33,554 bases of DNA, taken from assembly GCA_021828665.1 (NCBI GenBank), contig JAJZDH010000004.1, positions 1 to 33,554 of the forward strand, given 5' to 3'. Source of the stretch: Thermoplasmata archaeon. Its GTDB lineage: Archaea > Thermoplasmatota > Thermoplasmata > Lutacidiplasmatales > UBA184. Positions 17,519-26,437 of the stretch are shown one piece after another. The notes beneath the pieces are model-generated. The model ran no database searches. It was not told the origin of the DNA and was given only the letters and a program-made list of their open reading frames with translations. Both the position numbers and the translations under genes were made by a program. The number at the start of each line of letters is the position of its first letter. Position 1 is the first letter of the stretch.

Positions 17519-18656
17519 GATGTGGATCAACATGGGGCCCCAGCACCCCATGACGCACGGGCTGTGGAACCTCCGGGTCCGGATCGACGGCGAGCTCATC
17601 TTGGACGTGGACCCGGAGATGGGCTACCTCCACCGGGGGATCGAGAAGATCTCGGAGGATCGCCACTACAACGAGATCATCACCCTCATGGACCGCACCT
17701 GCTACGTGGCGGGGATGGCCTGGGAGACGCTCTTCGTCCTGGGGGCCGAGCAGGCGCTCCACGTGACCCCTCCGGAGCGGGCGGAATGGATCCGGGTCCT
17801 GAGCGAGGAGATCCAGCGGCTCGGCTCCCACATCATGTGGTACGCCGCGTTCGTCCAGGATCTCGGGCTCATGAGCCCGTTCCTGTACGGCATGCGGGAC
17901 CGCGACCTCCTCCTGGACCTCCTCCAGAGCTACACGGGGGCCCGGATGACGTACGAGTACAACCGGGTCGGCGGCGTGCGGAACGACCTGCCGTCGGGGT
18001 TCACCGACCGGGCCCGGAAGGTGTGCGATTGGCTCGAGGACCGGTTCCGGGAGTACGACGCGCTCTGCCTCGGCTCGGCGATCTTCCACAAGCGCTGCGA
18101 CGGCCTCGGCGTGCTCAAGGCCGCCGATTGCGTCCGGCTCGGCGTGACGGGGCCGATGCTGCGGTCGGCCGGCGTGAAGCGGGACCTGCGCAAGGACCGC
18201 CCGTACTCCGCCTACGACCGGGTCGATTTCGACGTGGCGGTGGCCGAGGGCGGCGACGTCACCGGCCGCTACCTGGTCCGGATGGAGGAGATGCGCCAGT
18301 CCGTCCGGATCGTGCGCCAGGCGCTCGACTGGCTCGACCGGAATCCGGGTCCCTGCCTCGCGGAGAACCTCCCCCGCTGGCTCGGGGCGCCGTACGCCCC
18401 CGTCGGCCGCGAAGGGTACCTCCTCCGCCGCAACTATCCGAAGGGGCTCGGCTTCTCGGCCATCGAGGAGCCCCACGGCGAGGCGCTGGCCTACGTCGTC
18501 AACGAAGGCGTCGAGCACCCGTACCGGGTGAAGCTCAAGTCGCCGATCTTCGTGAACCTCTCGGCCGCCAAAGAGTACCTCGTGGGGTACCGGGTCGCCG
18601 ACATCCCGCCGATCATGGGCAGCGTGGACATCTGCGTCGGGGAGGTGGACCGGTAG
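17511..18656 (+). CDS. nuoD: Complex I subunit D (49 kDa-like)
   Basis: NMGPQHPMTHGLWNLRV, DPEMGYLHRGIEKISEDRHYNE, C-terminal GSVDICVGEVDR. Confidence 0.96.
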   Translation: MSEMWINMGPQHPMTHGLWNLRVRIDGELILDVDPEMGYLHRGIEKISEDRHYNEIITLMDRTCYVAGMAWETLFVLGAEQALHVTPPERAEWIRVLSEEIQRLGSHIMWYAAFVQDLGLMSPFLYGMRDRDLLLDLLQSYTGARMTYEYNRVGGVRNDLPSGFTDRARKVCDWLEDRFREYDALCLGSAIFHKRCDGLGVLKAADCVRLGVTGPMLRSAGVKRDLRKDRPYSAYDRVDFDVAVAEGGDVTGRYLVRMEEMRQSVRIVRQALDWLDRNPGPCLAENLPRWLGAPYAPVGREGYLLRRNYPKGLGFSAIEEPHGEALAYVVNEGVEHPYRVKLKSPIFVNLSAAKEYLVGYRVADIPPIMGSVDICVGEVDR

Positions 18657-18662
18657 ACGCCC

Positions 18663-19793
18663 ATGACCGGCCTCACCCTCTACGGGGTCGCGAACGGCCT
18701 CATCCAATACCTCCTCACCCACCTGTACGGCGTGCTGCCCCACCCGTACTTCGCGTTCCTGGTGAACGGCGCCGTCGTCACGGGCCTGAGCGTCCTCGTG
18801 TTCGCGGCGATCCTCCTCGGCGCGAGCATGATCAACACGATCATGCTCATCTGGTTCGAACGCAAGCTCCTCGGGCGGTTCATGGACCGGCGCGGCGCGA
18901 TGCACGTGGGCTACGCCGGCCTCCTCCAGAACTTCGCCGACGGGCTCAAGCTGTTCCGCAAGCACACCTACAAGCCCCACGACGCGGACGCCCTCGGATT
19001 CTACGTGGCGCCGACCGCCTACCTCGTGAGCTCGCTGCTCATCTTCGCGATCCTGCCGGCCTCGACCGGGTGGGGCGCCGGCGCGCTCCCCCTGAGCCTG
19101 CTGCTCGCCCTGGTCGTCTTCTCGTTCGCTCCTCTGTTCATCTTCCTGAGCGCGTGGTCGCAGGCCAACAAGTACTCGCTCATCGGCGGGATGCGGTCGG
19201 CGGCCCAGATGATCGCCTACGAGGTGCCGATCCTCCTCGCCGTGGTGGCCGTCGTCATCGTGTCGGGCTCCTTCGACCTCACCACCATCGTGACGATGCA
19301 GCAGAACTACTGGTACTGGATCCCGCTCCTCCTCGCCCTCGTCGTCTTCGTCACGGGGATGCTCGCGGAGATGGAGCGGATCCCGTTCGACCTGCCCGAG
19401 GCGGAAGCGGAGCTCGTCGAGGGGTGGAACACCGAGTACGGCGGGATGCTCTTCGCCTTCTTCATGCTCTCGGACTACCTCCGGGCCCTCATCGGCAGCT
19501 TCCTCGTCGTCCTCCTCTTCTTCGGCGGCTGGACGATGCCGGGGTGGGTGCCCGGTCCGCTGACCTCCTTCCCGCTCGAAGGGCTCTTCTGGTTCCTGGT
19601 CAAGACCTACGCCGTGTTCGGGGTCTTTGTCTGGATCCGGGCCTCCCTGCCGCGGGTACGGACCGATCAGCTCCTCCGGATCGGATGGATGCGGATGGTC
19701 CCCCTCGCGCTCCTCAGCATCGTGCTCGCGGTGGGCCTCGTGCTGATCCGGTGCCTGCCGCTCCTGGGCTGCCTGCCGTCCCTCGGAGGGTGA
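18663..19793 (+). CDS. nuoH: Complex I subunit H
   Basis: FERKLLGRF..., EMERIPFDLPEAEAELVEGWNTEYGGMLFAFFMLSDYL. Confidence 0.95.
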   Translation: MTGLTLYGVANGLIQYLLTHLYGVLPHPYFAFLVNGAVVTGLSVLVFAAILLGASMINTIMLIWFERKLLGRFMDRRGAMHVGYAGLLQNFADGLKLFRKHTYKPHDADALGFYVAPTAYLVSSLLIFAILPASTGWGAGALPLSLLLALVVFSFAPLFIFLSAWSQANKYSLIGGMRSAAQMIAYEVPILLAVVAVVIVSGSFDLTTIVTMQQNYWYWIPLLLALVVFVTGMLAEMERIPFDLPEAEAELVEGWNTEYGGMLFAFFMLSDYLRALIGSFLVVLLFFGGWTMPGWVPGPLTSFPLEGLFWFLVKTYAVFGVFVWIRASLPRVRTDQLLRIGWMRMVPLALLSIVLAVGLVLIRCLPLLGCLPSLGG

Positions 19794-19804
19794 GGAGGAG
19801 GACC

Positions 19805-20581
19805 ATGAGCCCCCCGGAAACCGAGGCCGAACGGTCGAACAGCTCCGTCCTGTGGGTGGCGAAGCCGCTCGCGACCGCGGCGCGCCAGTTCGTGAAGAGC
19901 CTCTGGCGCCCCTCGACGATCGTCTATCCCTTCGAACGGCTGGAGGACCCCAAGTTCCGGACCGAGGTCCGGGTCGCCGCGGGCAAGCCGATCGGGGTCG
20001 GGGCGGTCTGGGACAACTACCGGGGGGTCCACGCCCTCAACATCGACACCTGCATCTCCTGCAACCTCTGCGCGTTCAGCTGCCCGGACCTCTGCATCGA
20101 CATGGTCACGGTCCCGGGGGGGGATCCGAAACATCCCAAGAAGTGCCCCCAGATCGACTACGGCAAGTGCAGCTACTGCGGCTTCTGCTCCGACGCCTGC
20201 CCCGAGGGCTGCTTGACCATGACCACGCGCTACGAGCTCTCGGTCACCAAGCGCGCCGAGATGGTCTATGCGCCCGAGCGGCTCCATGAGGTCTACAAGA
20301 CCAAGCTTCCCATGAGCCCGATCCGGGTGGAGCGGCCCCAGAACGAGGACTCCATCCTCCTCGATGCGCCGCTGTGCATCGGGTGCAACGCCTGCGCCCG
20401 GGACTGCCCCACCAAGTGCATCACGATGCTCGACATCCCGAAGCCCGCGGCGAAGCCCGGCGAGAAGATCCCGAAGCGGATCTGGAAGGAGCCCGTGGTC
20501 AACGATTCCGACTGCGTCCGTTGCGGCACCTGCATCTCCGTCTGTCCGAAGGAATGCCTGTTCTGGGGGACCCACCGGTGA
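19805..20581 (+). CDS. nuoI: Complex I subunit I, extended form with four [4Fe-4S] motifs
   Basis: CISCNLCAFSCP, CSYCGFCSDACP, CIGCNACARDCP, CVRCGTCISVCP; preceded by a NuoI-like N-terminus; position between nuoH and nuoJ. Confidence 0.92.
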   Translation: MSPPETEAERSNSSVLWVAKPLATAARQFVKSLWRPSTIVYPFERLEDPKFRTEVRVAAGKPIGVGAVWDNYRGVHALNIDTCISCNLCAFSCPDLCIDMVTVPGGDPKHPKKCPQIDYGKCSYCGFCSDACPEGCLTMTTRYELSVTKRAEMVYAPERLHEVYKTKLPMSPIRVERPQNEDSILLDAPLCIGCNACARDCPTKCITMLDIPKPAAKPGEKIPKRIWKEPVVNDSDCVRCGTCISVCPKECLFWGTHR

Positions 20582-21069
20582 ACCTCGTGGATATCGCGTT
20601 CCTCCTGCTCGCCGCGGCCGCCGTCGGGACCGCCCTCCTCGCGCTCCTCGTCCGCGAGCTCGTCCATACCATCCTGTGGGTCGCCGGCTTCTTCGTGGTC
20701 CTCGCGGCGCTGTACTTCCTCGCCGAGGCGACCTTCCTCGGCGTGCTGCAGCTCGGGGTCTACGCGGGGGCGGTCACCATCCTGCTGCTCTTCGGGGTGA
20801 TGGTCACCCGCCGCTCCATCTTCCGCCGGGACGCCGCCACGGGGATCGGACCCACCTCGGTGGCGCTCGCCGCGCTCGTGGTCCTCCTCCTGGGGGCCGT
20901 GGCCTGGCGGTTCGGGGGGACGGGGGCCGCCGGGGTGACCGCCTACGCCCCGGCGCAGCTCTCCCAGGCGCTCTTCGGGACCTACGGTCCCTGGCTCCTC
21001 CTGGTGGGGCTCGCCATGCTCGCGGCGCTCGCCGGGGCGATCTACCTCGTCCGGGAGGGACGCGAATGA
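20578..21069 (+). CDS. nuoJ: Complex I subunit J
   Basis: GTG start overlapping the nuoI stop; LAEATFLGVLQLGVYAGAVTILLLFGVMVT is the conserved NuoJ helix. Confidence 0.92.
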   Translation: MNLVDIAFLLLAAAAVGTALLALLVRELVHTILWVAGFFVVLAALYFLAEATFLGVLQLGVYAGAVTILLLFGVMVTRRSIFRRDAATGIGPTSVALAALVVLLLGAVAWRFGGTGAAGVTAYAPAQLSQALFGTYGPWLLLVGLAMLAALAGAIYLVREGRE

Positions 21070-21389
21070 CGGACGCGTTCACCACGGCCGGCTTCCTCGC
21101 CCTCTCGGGCGCGCTCCTCGCCCTCGGCCTCTTCGGCATCCTCACGCGCCGGAATTTCATCCTCCTCCTCGTCTCCATCGAGATCGCCGTCAATGCGGCG
21201 GTCCTCAACTTTGTCTACTTCGCGGCGTTCGCCCCCACGACGGCGGAGGCGCTGAACGGACAGTCGGCCGCCATCGTGATCGTCGCGCTCGCCGCCACCG
21301 AGATCGCCGTGGGGCTCGCCATCGTCCTCGGCCTGAACCGCCTGCGCGGATCGATCGATGTGACCGGCGCGACCGACCTGAGGCTGTAG
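21066..21389 (+). CDS. nuoK: Complex I subunit K
   Basis: ATGA overlap with nuoJ; LFGILTRRNFILLLVSIEIAVNAAVLNF and VALAATEIAVGLAIVL carry the conserved TM glutamates. Confidence 0.94.
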   Translation: MTDAFTTAGFLALSGALLALGLFGILTRRNFILLLVSIEIAVNAAVLNFVYFAAFAPTTAEALNGQSAAIVIVALAATEIAVGLAIVLGLNRLRGSIDVTGATDLRL

Positions 21390-21402
21390 GGGAGCGGCAA
21401 CG

Positions 21403-23385
21403 ATGGTCGGCTGGTCGGTGCTGTTCCCGTACGCCTACCTCGTGCCGCTCCTCATGGTCGGCTCCTTCGTCGTCGTCGGCCTCGGGGGGACGCGGCTCCG
21501 TCGGTTCGCCGGGGGCGGCTGGATCGCCGTGGCCGCCGCGGGGGCCTCGATGGTCCTGGGGGTCCTCCTCGGGGTCGCCGAGATGCTCGACCCCACCTAC
21601 ACCGACACCCACGTGGTCTGGCTCTCGCTGCCCGCCACGGGGACCGGCACCTTCCCGAACGGTTTCGAGCTCGTCATGGGCACCCTCGTCGACCCGCTCT
21701 CGGGCCTCATGCTGCTCGTCGTCACCATCGTGGGATTCCTGGTCCTCGTCTACTCGCTCGGGTACATGGCCCACGAGAAGGGGCTCCCCCGGTACTTCGC
21801 CGAGCTCTCCCTCTTCCTCGCGGCGATGAACGGGCTCGTCCTCGCCGACAACCTCTTCGAGTTCTTCGTCTTCTGGGAGCTCGTCGGGGTCTGCTCGTAC
21901 TTCCTCATCGGCTTCTTCTACGAAAAGCCGAGCGCGGCGAGCGCCGCGAAGGAGGCGTTCCTGGTCACCCGGGTCGGGGACGTGATGTTCCTCCTCGGGG
22001 TCTTCCTCTACTTCTACGTCTACGCCACGAGCGGGCCGGCCGGGGGGTGGGCGGCCCACGGCTTCCTCTTCGTCCAGGGCTCCTCGCCGTTCCTCGCGGG
22101 AGTGATGGGCGGCAGCACCCCGCTCCTCACCGTGGCGGGGCTCATGATCCTGGGCGGCGCCGCCGGCAAGTCGGCGCAGTTCCCGCTCCACGTCTGGCTG
22201 CCGGACGCCATGGAGGGACCGACCACCGTGAGCGCCCTCATCCATGCCGCCACGATGGTGGCGGCGGGAGTCTACCTCCTCGCCGTCACCTCCCTCTTCC
22301 TCGGCTTCACCGCCACCGACGATCTCGCCATCGTCGCCATCGGCGGCTTCACGACCTTCTTCGCGGCCACGATGGCGCTGGTCCAGCCGGACATCAAGCG
22401 CGTCATCGCCTATTCGACGATCTCGCAGCTCGGGTATATGGTGCTCGCCGTCGGGGCCGGCTTCGCCATGGTCGGGATGTACCACCTCTTCACCCACGCG
22501 TTCTTCAAGGCGCTCCTCTTCCTGGCCGCCGGCGCCGTCATCCACGCCGTCGGGACCCAGGACCTGTTCAAGATGGGGGGTCTCCGCAGGACGATGCGGA
22601 TCACCTCGGGGGTCTTCCTGGTCGGCGCGCTCTCGCTCTCGGGGATCTTCCCGTTCGCGGGGTTCTGGAGCAAGGACGACGTCCTGAGCTCGCTCTTCGG
22701 CGAGCTCGGCAGCCACCCGCTGTACTGGCCGTTCTACCTCCTCGCCCTCGCGACGGTCTTCCTGACGGGCTACTACATCTTCCGGGTCTGGTTCCTCACC
22801 TTCTCCGGCGAGAACCCCCGGGACCGGAGCCTGCCCGCGGCCCACGAGGCGCCCGGCGTCATGCTGGTGCCGATGATCGTGCTCGCCATCTTCGCCACCG
22901 TCGGCGGCCTCTTCCCCTTCGTGCCGGCGTTCGCCCACCTGCTCCCGGGCGCCGGGATCCCGCCGAGCTACACGGCCACCGATCTGGCCCTGAGCGCCCT
23001 CTCCGTGGGCCTCGCCGCGGGCGGCATCCTCACCGCCTGGGCCTTCTGGGGGAACGGCCGGGTCTTCGAACTGCCGGCCGGGTCGGCCGCCCAACCGGTC
23101 CGGCGCCTGCTGCTGAAGCGATACTACTTCAAGGCCGGGTACGACGCCCTCGGCCTTACGGGAGTCTACACCTTCGCCCGCCTCTGCGATTTCGTGGACC
23201 GGTACATCATCGACGGGGTGGTCCACGGGCTCGAACGCTCCTTCGGGGGGCTCTCCGAGCGCGGGCGGAGGATCCAGTCCGGCGTGGTCCTCGACTACGC
23301 GAGCTACGTCGTCGCCGGCGTCGTGGTCCTGCTGCTCTTCCTCCTCGTCGTCGGCCCCTACCTCGTCGCCACCTGGGGGAGCTAG
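21403..23385 (+). CDS. nuoL: Complex I antiporter-like subunit L
   Basis: FEFFVFWELVGVCSYFLIGF, GKSAQFPLHVWLPDAMEGPTTVSALIHAATMVAAGVYLL; long C-terminal extension. Confidence 0.96.
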   Translation: MVGWSVLFPYAYLVPLLMVGSFVVVGLGGTRLRRFAGGGWIAVAAAGASMVLGVLLGVAEMLDPTYTDTHVVWLSLPATGTGTFPNGFELVMGTLVDPLSGLMLLVVTIVGFLVLVYSLGYMAHEKGLPRYFAELSLFLAAMNGLVLADNLFEFFVFWELVGVCSYFLIGFFYEKPSAASAAKEAFLVTRVGDVMFLLGVFLYFYVYATSGPAGGWAAHGFLFVQGSSPFLAGVMGGSTPLLTVAGLMILGGAAGKSAQFPLHVWLPDAMEGPTTVSALIHAATMVAAGVYLLAVTSLFLGFTATDDLAIVAIGGFTTFFAATMALVQPDIKRVIAYSTISQLGYMVLAVGAGFAMVGMYHLFTHAFFKALLFLAAGAVIHAVGTQDLFKMGGLRRTMRITSGVFLVGALSLSGIFPFAGFWSKDDVLSSLFGELGSHPLYWPFYLLALATVFLTGYYIFRVWFLTFSGENPRDRSLPAAHEAPGVMLVPMIVLAIFATVGGLFPFVPAFAHLLPGAGIPPSYTATDLALSALSVGLAAGGILTAWAFWGNGRVFELPAGSAAQPVRRLLLKRYYFKAGYDALGLTGVYTFARLCDFVDRYIIDGVVHGLERSFGGLSERGRRIQSGVVLDYASYVVAGVVVLLLFLLVVGPYLVATWGS

Positions 23386-23388
23386 GCC

Positions 23389-24858
23389 ATGGCCGTCGGG
23401 ATCATCTCCGTCGTCCTCCTCACCCTCGTTGGCGGCACGCTCCTCACCTTCGCGGCCGGCCGGTGGGCGCGGTACGTCGCCCTCGGCACGAGCCTCGTCT
23501 TCCTCTTCGAGGCCGCCTACATGCTCTCGGCGTTCGTCTGGCCGCTCCCCAACGGCGCGGGGGTGCCGCTGTACGCCTTCTCCGAGACCGCCCCCTGGGT
23601 CCACCTCTCCTGGCTCACCATCAACTACTCCGTCGGCGTCGACGGCATCAGCCTGCCGTTCGTCCTCCTCACCGCGATCCTGCAGATCGTCACCGTCGTC
23701 TACACCTTCGAGGAGGACCGCCATCCGGCGGCCTGGTTCGGTCTCGTCCTGCTCACCTGCCTCGGGTCGTTCGGCGTCTTCGTCTCCCTCGACATCCTGC
23801 AGTTCTTCCTCTTCTGGGAGGCGGTCCTCATCCCGATGTTCTTCATCATCGGGTACTGGGGCGGGGTCCGCCGCCGCTACGCGGCGCTCAAGTTCCTCCT
23901 GTACACCCACGTGGCGAGCGTGGTCATGCTCGTCTCGCTCTTCGCCGTCGCCTTCTACTCCCACGCCGCGAGCTTCGACTTTTCGGACCTGTACGGGCCG
24001 GCGCAGGGGCTCGCCACCACCACCCAGGTGGTCCTCTTCCTCGGCCTCTTCTTCGGCTTCGGGGTCAAGTTCCCCGTCGTGCCGTTCCACACCTGGCTCC
24101 CGGACGCCCACGTGGAGGCTCCGACGGGGGGCTCGGTGCTGCTCGCCGGCCTCCTCCTGAAGCTCGGGGGGTACGGGCTCATCCGCTGGGGCCTCGAACT
24201 GCTGCCGAGCGGGCTCGAGCATGCGGCGCCGCTCCTGTACGCCGTGGCCTTCGCCTCCATCCTGTGGGGCGCCTTCATGTCCCTCGCCCAGAGGGACCTC
24301 AAGAAGCTTGTGGCCTACTCGTCGATCAACCACATGGGCATCGTGCTCCTCGCCATCGCCGTCTACTCGAGCCTGGGGGTCATGGCCGCGGTCCTGCTCA
24401 TGTTCGCCCACGGGATCGTGAGCGCGCTCCTGTTCATGGTCTCGGGCAGCGTCCACGACAGTTTCGGGAGCCGGGACATCGTCTCGGTGAACGGCATCAC
24501 CGCCCGGACCCCGGTCCTCGCCACCATGATCATGATCGGGGCGCTCGCGTCCCTCGGCCTGCCGGCGCTGGTGAGCTTCCCCGCCGAGTTCTCGGCGTTC
24601 CTCGCCACGTGGGACCGGCTCGGGTACTTCGTCCTGCTGCCGCTCCTCGGCCTCGTGATCACGGCGGCGTTCTACCTCTGGATGATGCAGCGGCTCCTGT
24701 TCGGGCCGGCCCGGAATCTCCCCGAGCGGGCGCACGACCTGCCGGCCCACGAGGCGATCGCCATGGGACTCCTCGTGGCGCTCATCGTCCTGTACGGGAT
24801 CCTGCCGAGCCTGCTGACGAACATCATCGTCGCCTCGCCCATCCACCTCCTGCCGTAG
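23389..24858 (+). CDS. nuoM: Complex I antiporter-like subunit M
   Basis: FFLFWEAVLIPMFFIIGYWGG, VKFPVVPFHTWLPDAHVEAPTGGSVLLAGLLLKLGGYGLIR. Confidence 0.96.
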   Translation: MAVGIISVVLLTLVGGTLLTFAAGRWARYVALGTSLVFLFEAAYMLSAFVWPLPNGAGVPLYAFSETAPWVHLSWLTINYSVGVDGISLPFVLLTAILQIVTVVYTFEEDRHPAAWFGLVLLTCLGSFGVFVSLDILQFFLFWEAVLIPMFFIIGYWGGVRRRYAALKFLLYTHVASVVMLVSLFAVAFYSHAASFDFSDLYGPAQGLATTTQVVLFLGLFFGFGVKFPVVPFHTWLPDAHVEAPTGGSVLLAGLLLKLGGYGLIRWGLELLPSGLEHAAPLLYAVAFASILWGAFMSLAQRDLKKLVAYSSINHMGIVLLAIAVYSSLGVMAAVLLMFAHGIVSALLFMVSGSVHDSFGSRDIVSVNGITARTPVLATMIMIGALASLGLPALVSFPAEFSAFLATWDRLGYFVLLPLLGLVITAAFYLWMMQRLLFGPARNLPERAHDLPAHEAIAMGLLVALIVLYGILPSLLTNIIVASPIHLLP

Positions 24859-24870
24859 GGAAGCGGAGAG

Positions 24871-26430
24871 ATGATCGATACGGAAGTGCTGGGACAGTTC
24901 GCACCGGAAATCCTTCTGCTCGCCGGCACCCTCCTCCTCTTCGTCCTCGACCGGGCCGGGGCCCTCCGCCGGGAGCTGTTCGGGGCGGTGGCGCTCGCGG
25001 CGATCCTGGGGGCCGGGGCGATCGTGCTCGCGGACCTCGGCGTGGGATTCCTCGCGCCGCTCCGGGGGATCGGGGCCGCCGTGGTCGACCAGCCGGTGGG
25101 CGCGAGCGCGCTCTACGGCTTTTCGAGCCTCGGCCTCCTCTTCCAGGGGATCTTCCTCCTCGCCGCCTTCCTGGTGGCGCTCGCGGCCGTGTCCCGTCCC
25201 TCCGACGAGCCCGGGGCGGCCGTCTTCTACGGGCTCCTGCTCCTCGCCACCCTCGGGATGATGCTCGTGGCGGTGGCCGCGGACCTCATCTTCCTCCTCC
25301 TCGCGCTCGAGATCACCGCGATCGCGAGCTACCTCCTGGTCGCCTCCCCGCGGCGGGACCCCCGGGCGCTCGAGGCCGCCATGAAGTTCTACATCATCGG
25401 GGCGCTCTCGGCCGCCCTCTCCTTCTTCGGCGCCTCGCTGCTGTACGGGGCCTACGGCACCACGAGCCTCCGGGTCGTCGGCCACTCGCTGCCCGCCGGG
25501 GCGTACGGGGACCTCGCCATCGCCGGGTTCGGATTCCTCCTCGCCGGGCTCGCCTTCGAGGTCACCCTCGTGCCGTTCCACATGTGGGCGGTGGACGTGT
25601 ACGACGGCGCGCCCACGGAGGTCTCGGCCTTCCTCGCGGGGGGGACGAAGAAGGCCGGGTTCTTCGCCCTCTTCCTGGTCTTCGTCGGGCCGCTCCTCCT
25701 CGTCCTGGCCCCCGGCACCGGCCCGGCCGGCACCTTCCGGGGCTCCCTCGACCTCACGGTGGCGCTCCTCGCCGTGGCCACGATGACCGTGGGCAACGTC
25801 CTCGCCCTCTTCCAGAGCGAGATGAAACGGCTCCTCGCCTATTCGTCGATCTCGCAGGCCGGCTACATGCTCCTCGGGGTCGCCGTGGCGACCGCCCCGG
25901 CGCTCGCCGGGGCGACCTTCCAGATCTTCGCCCACGTCCTCCTCAAGGCGGGCGCCTTCCTGGTCGTGGCCGCCGCCGCGGGGCTCGGGGTGGGTCCCCT
26001 CGTGAGCGACTGGAAGGGGTTCGGGATCCGGCGGCCGGCGCTCGGGGTCGCGTTCGGCCTCTTCCTTCTGGGACTCGCGGGCATCCCGCTCACCGTGGGG
26101 TTCTTCTCGAAGTTCGTCCTCTTCTCCGCCGTCGTCGAGGCGCGGGGATGGTTCGTCTGGCTGGCGGTCGCCGGGGTCCTCAACAGCGCGCTCTCGGTCT
26201 TCTACTACGGCCGGATCCTCCGGACGATGTACATGGAGACCCCGCCGGCCGGATCGGGCGGCGCCGGGGTCGGGGCCCGGTCGTCGCTGGCGTGGGACGG
26301 CCTCGGCTACGGACGGGCCGCCGCCATCGGGATCGCCGCGGTCCTCGTCGTGGCGCTGGGGATCGACCCGGGGCCGCTCCTGACGGCGTTCCAGTCGGCG
26401 GCGACCCACTTCCTCACCTTCGGCGCGTGA
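24871..26430 (+). CDS. nuoN: Complex I antiporter-like subunit N
   Basis: LALEITAIASYLLVA, FEVTLVPFHMWAVDVYDGAPTEVSAFLAGGTKKAGFF; last nuo gene. Confidence 0.95.
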   Translation: MIDTEVLGQFAPEILLLAGTLLLFVLDRAGALRRELFGAVALAAILGAGAIVLADLGVGFLAPLRGIGAAVVDQPVGASALYGFSSLGLLFQGIFLLAAFLVALAAVSRPSDEPGAAVFYGLLLLATLGMMLVAVAADLIFLLLALEITAIASYLLVASPRRDPRALEAAMKFYIIGALSAALSFFGASLLYGAYGTTSLRVVGHSLPAGAYGDLAIAGFGFLLAGLAFEVTLVPFHMWAVDVYDGAPTEVSAFLAGGTKKAGFFALFLVFVGPLLLVLAPGTGPAGTFRGSLDLTVALLAVATMTVGNVLALFQSEMKRLLAYSSISQAGYMLLGVAVATAPALAGATFQIFAHVLLKAGAFLVVAAAAGLGVGPLVSDWKGFGIRRPALGVAFGLFLLGLAGIPLTVGFFSKFVLFSAVVEARGWFVWLAVAGVLNSALSVFYYGRILRTMYMETPPAGSGGAGVGARSSLAWDGLGYGRAAAIGIAAVLVVALGIDPGPLLTAFQSAATHFLTFGA

Positions 26431-26437
26431 CGGCCCC

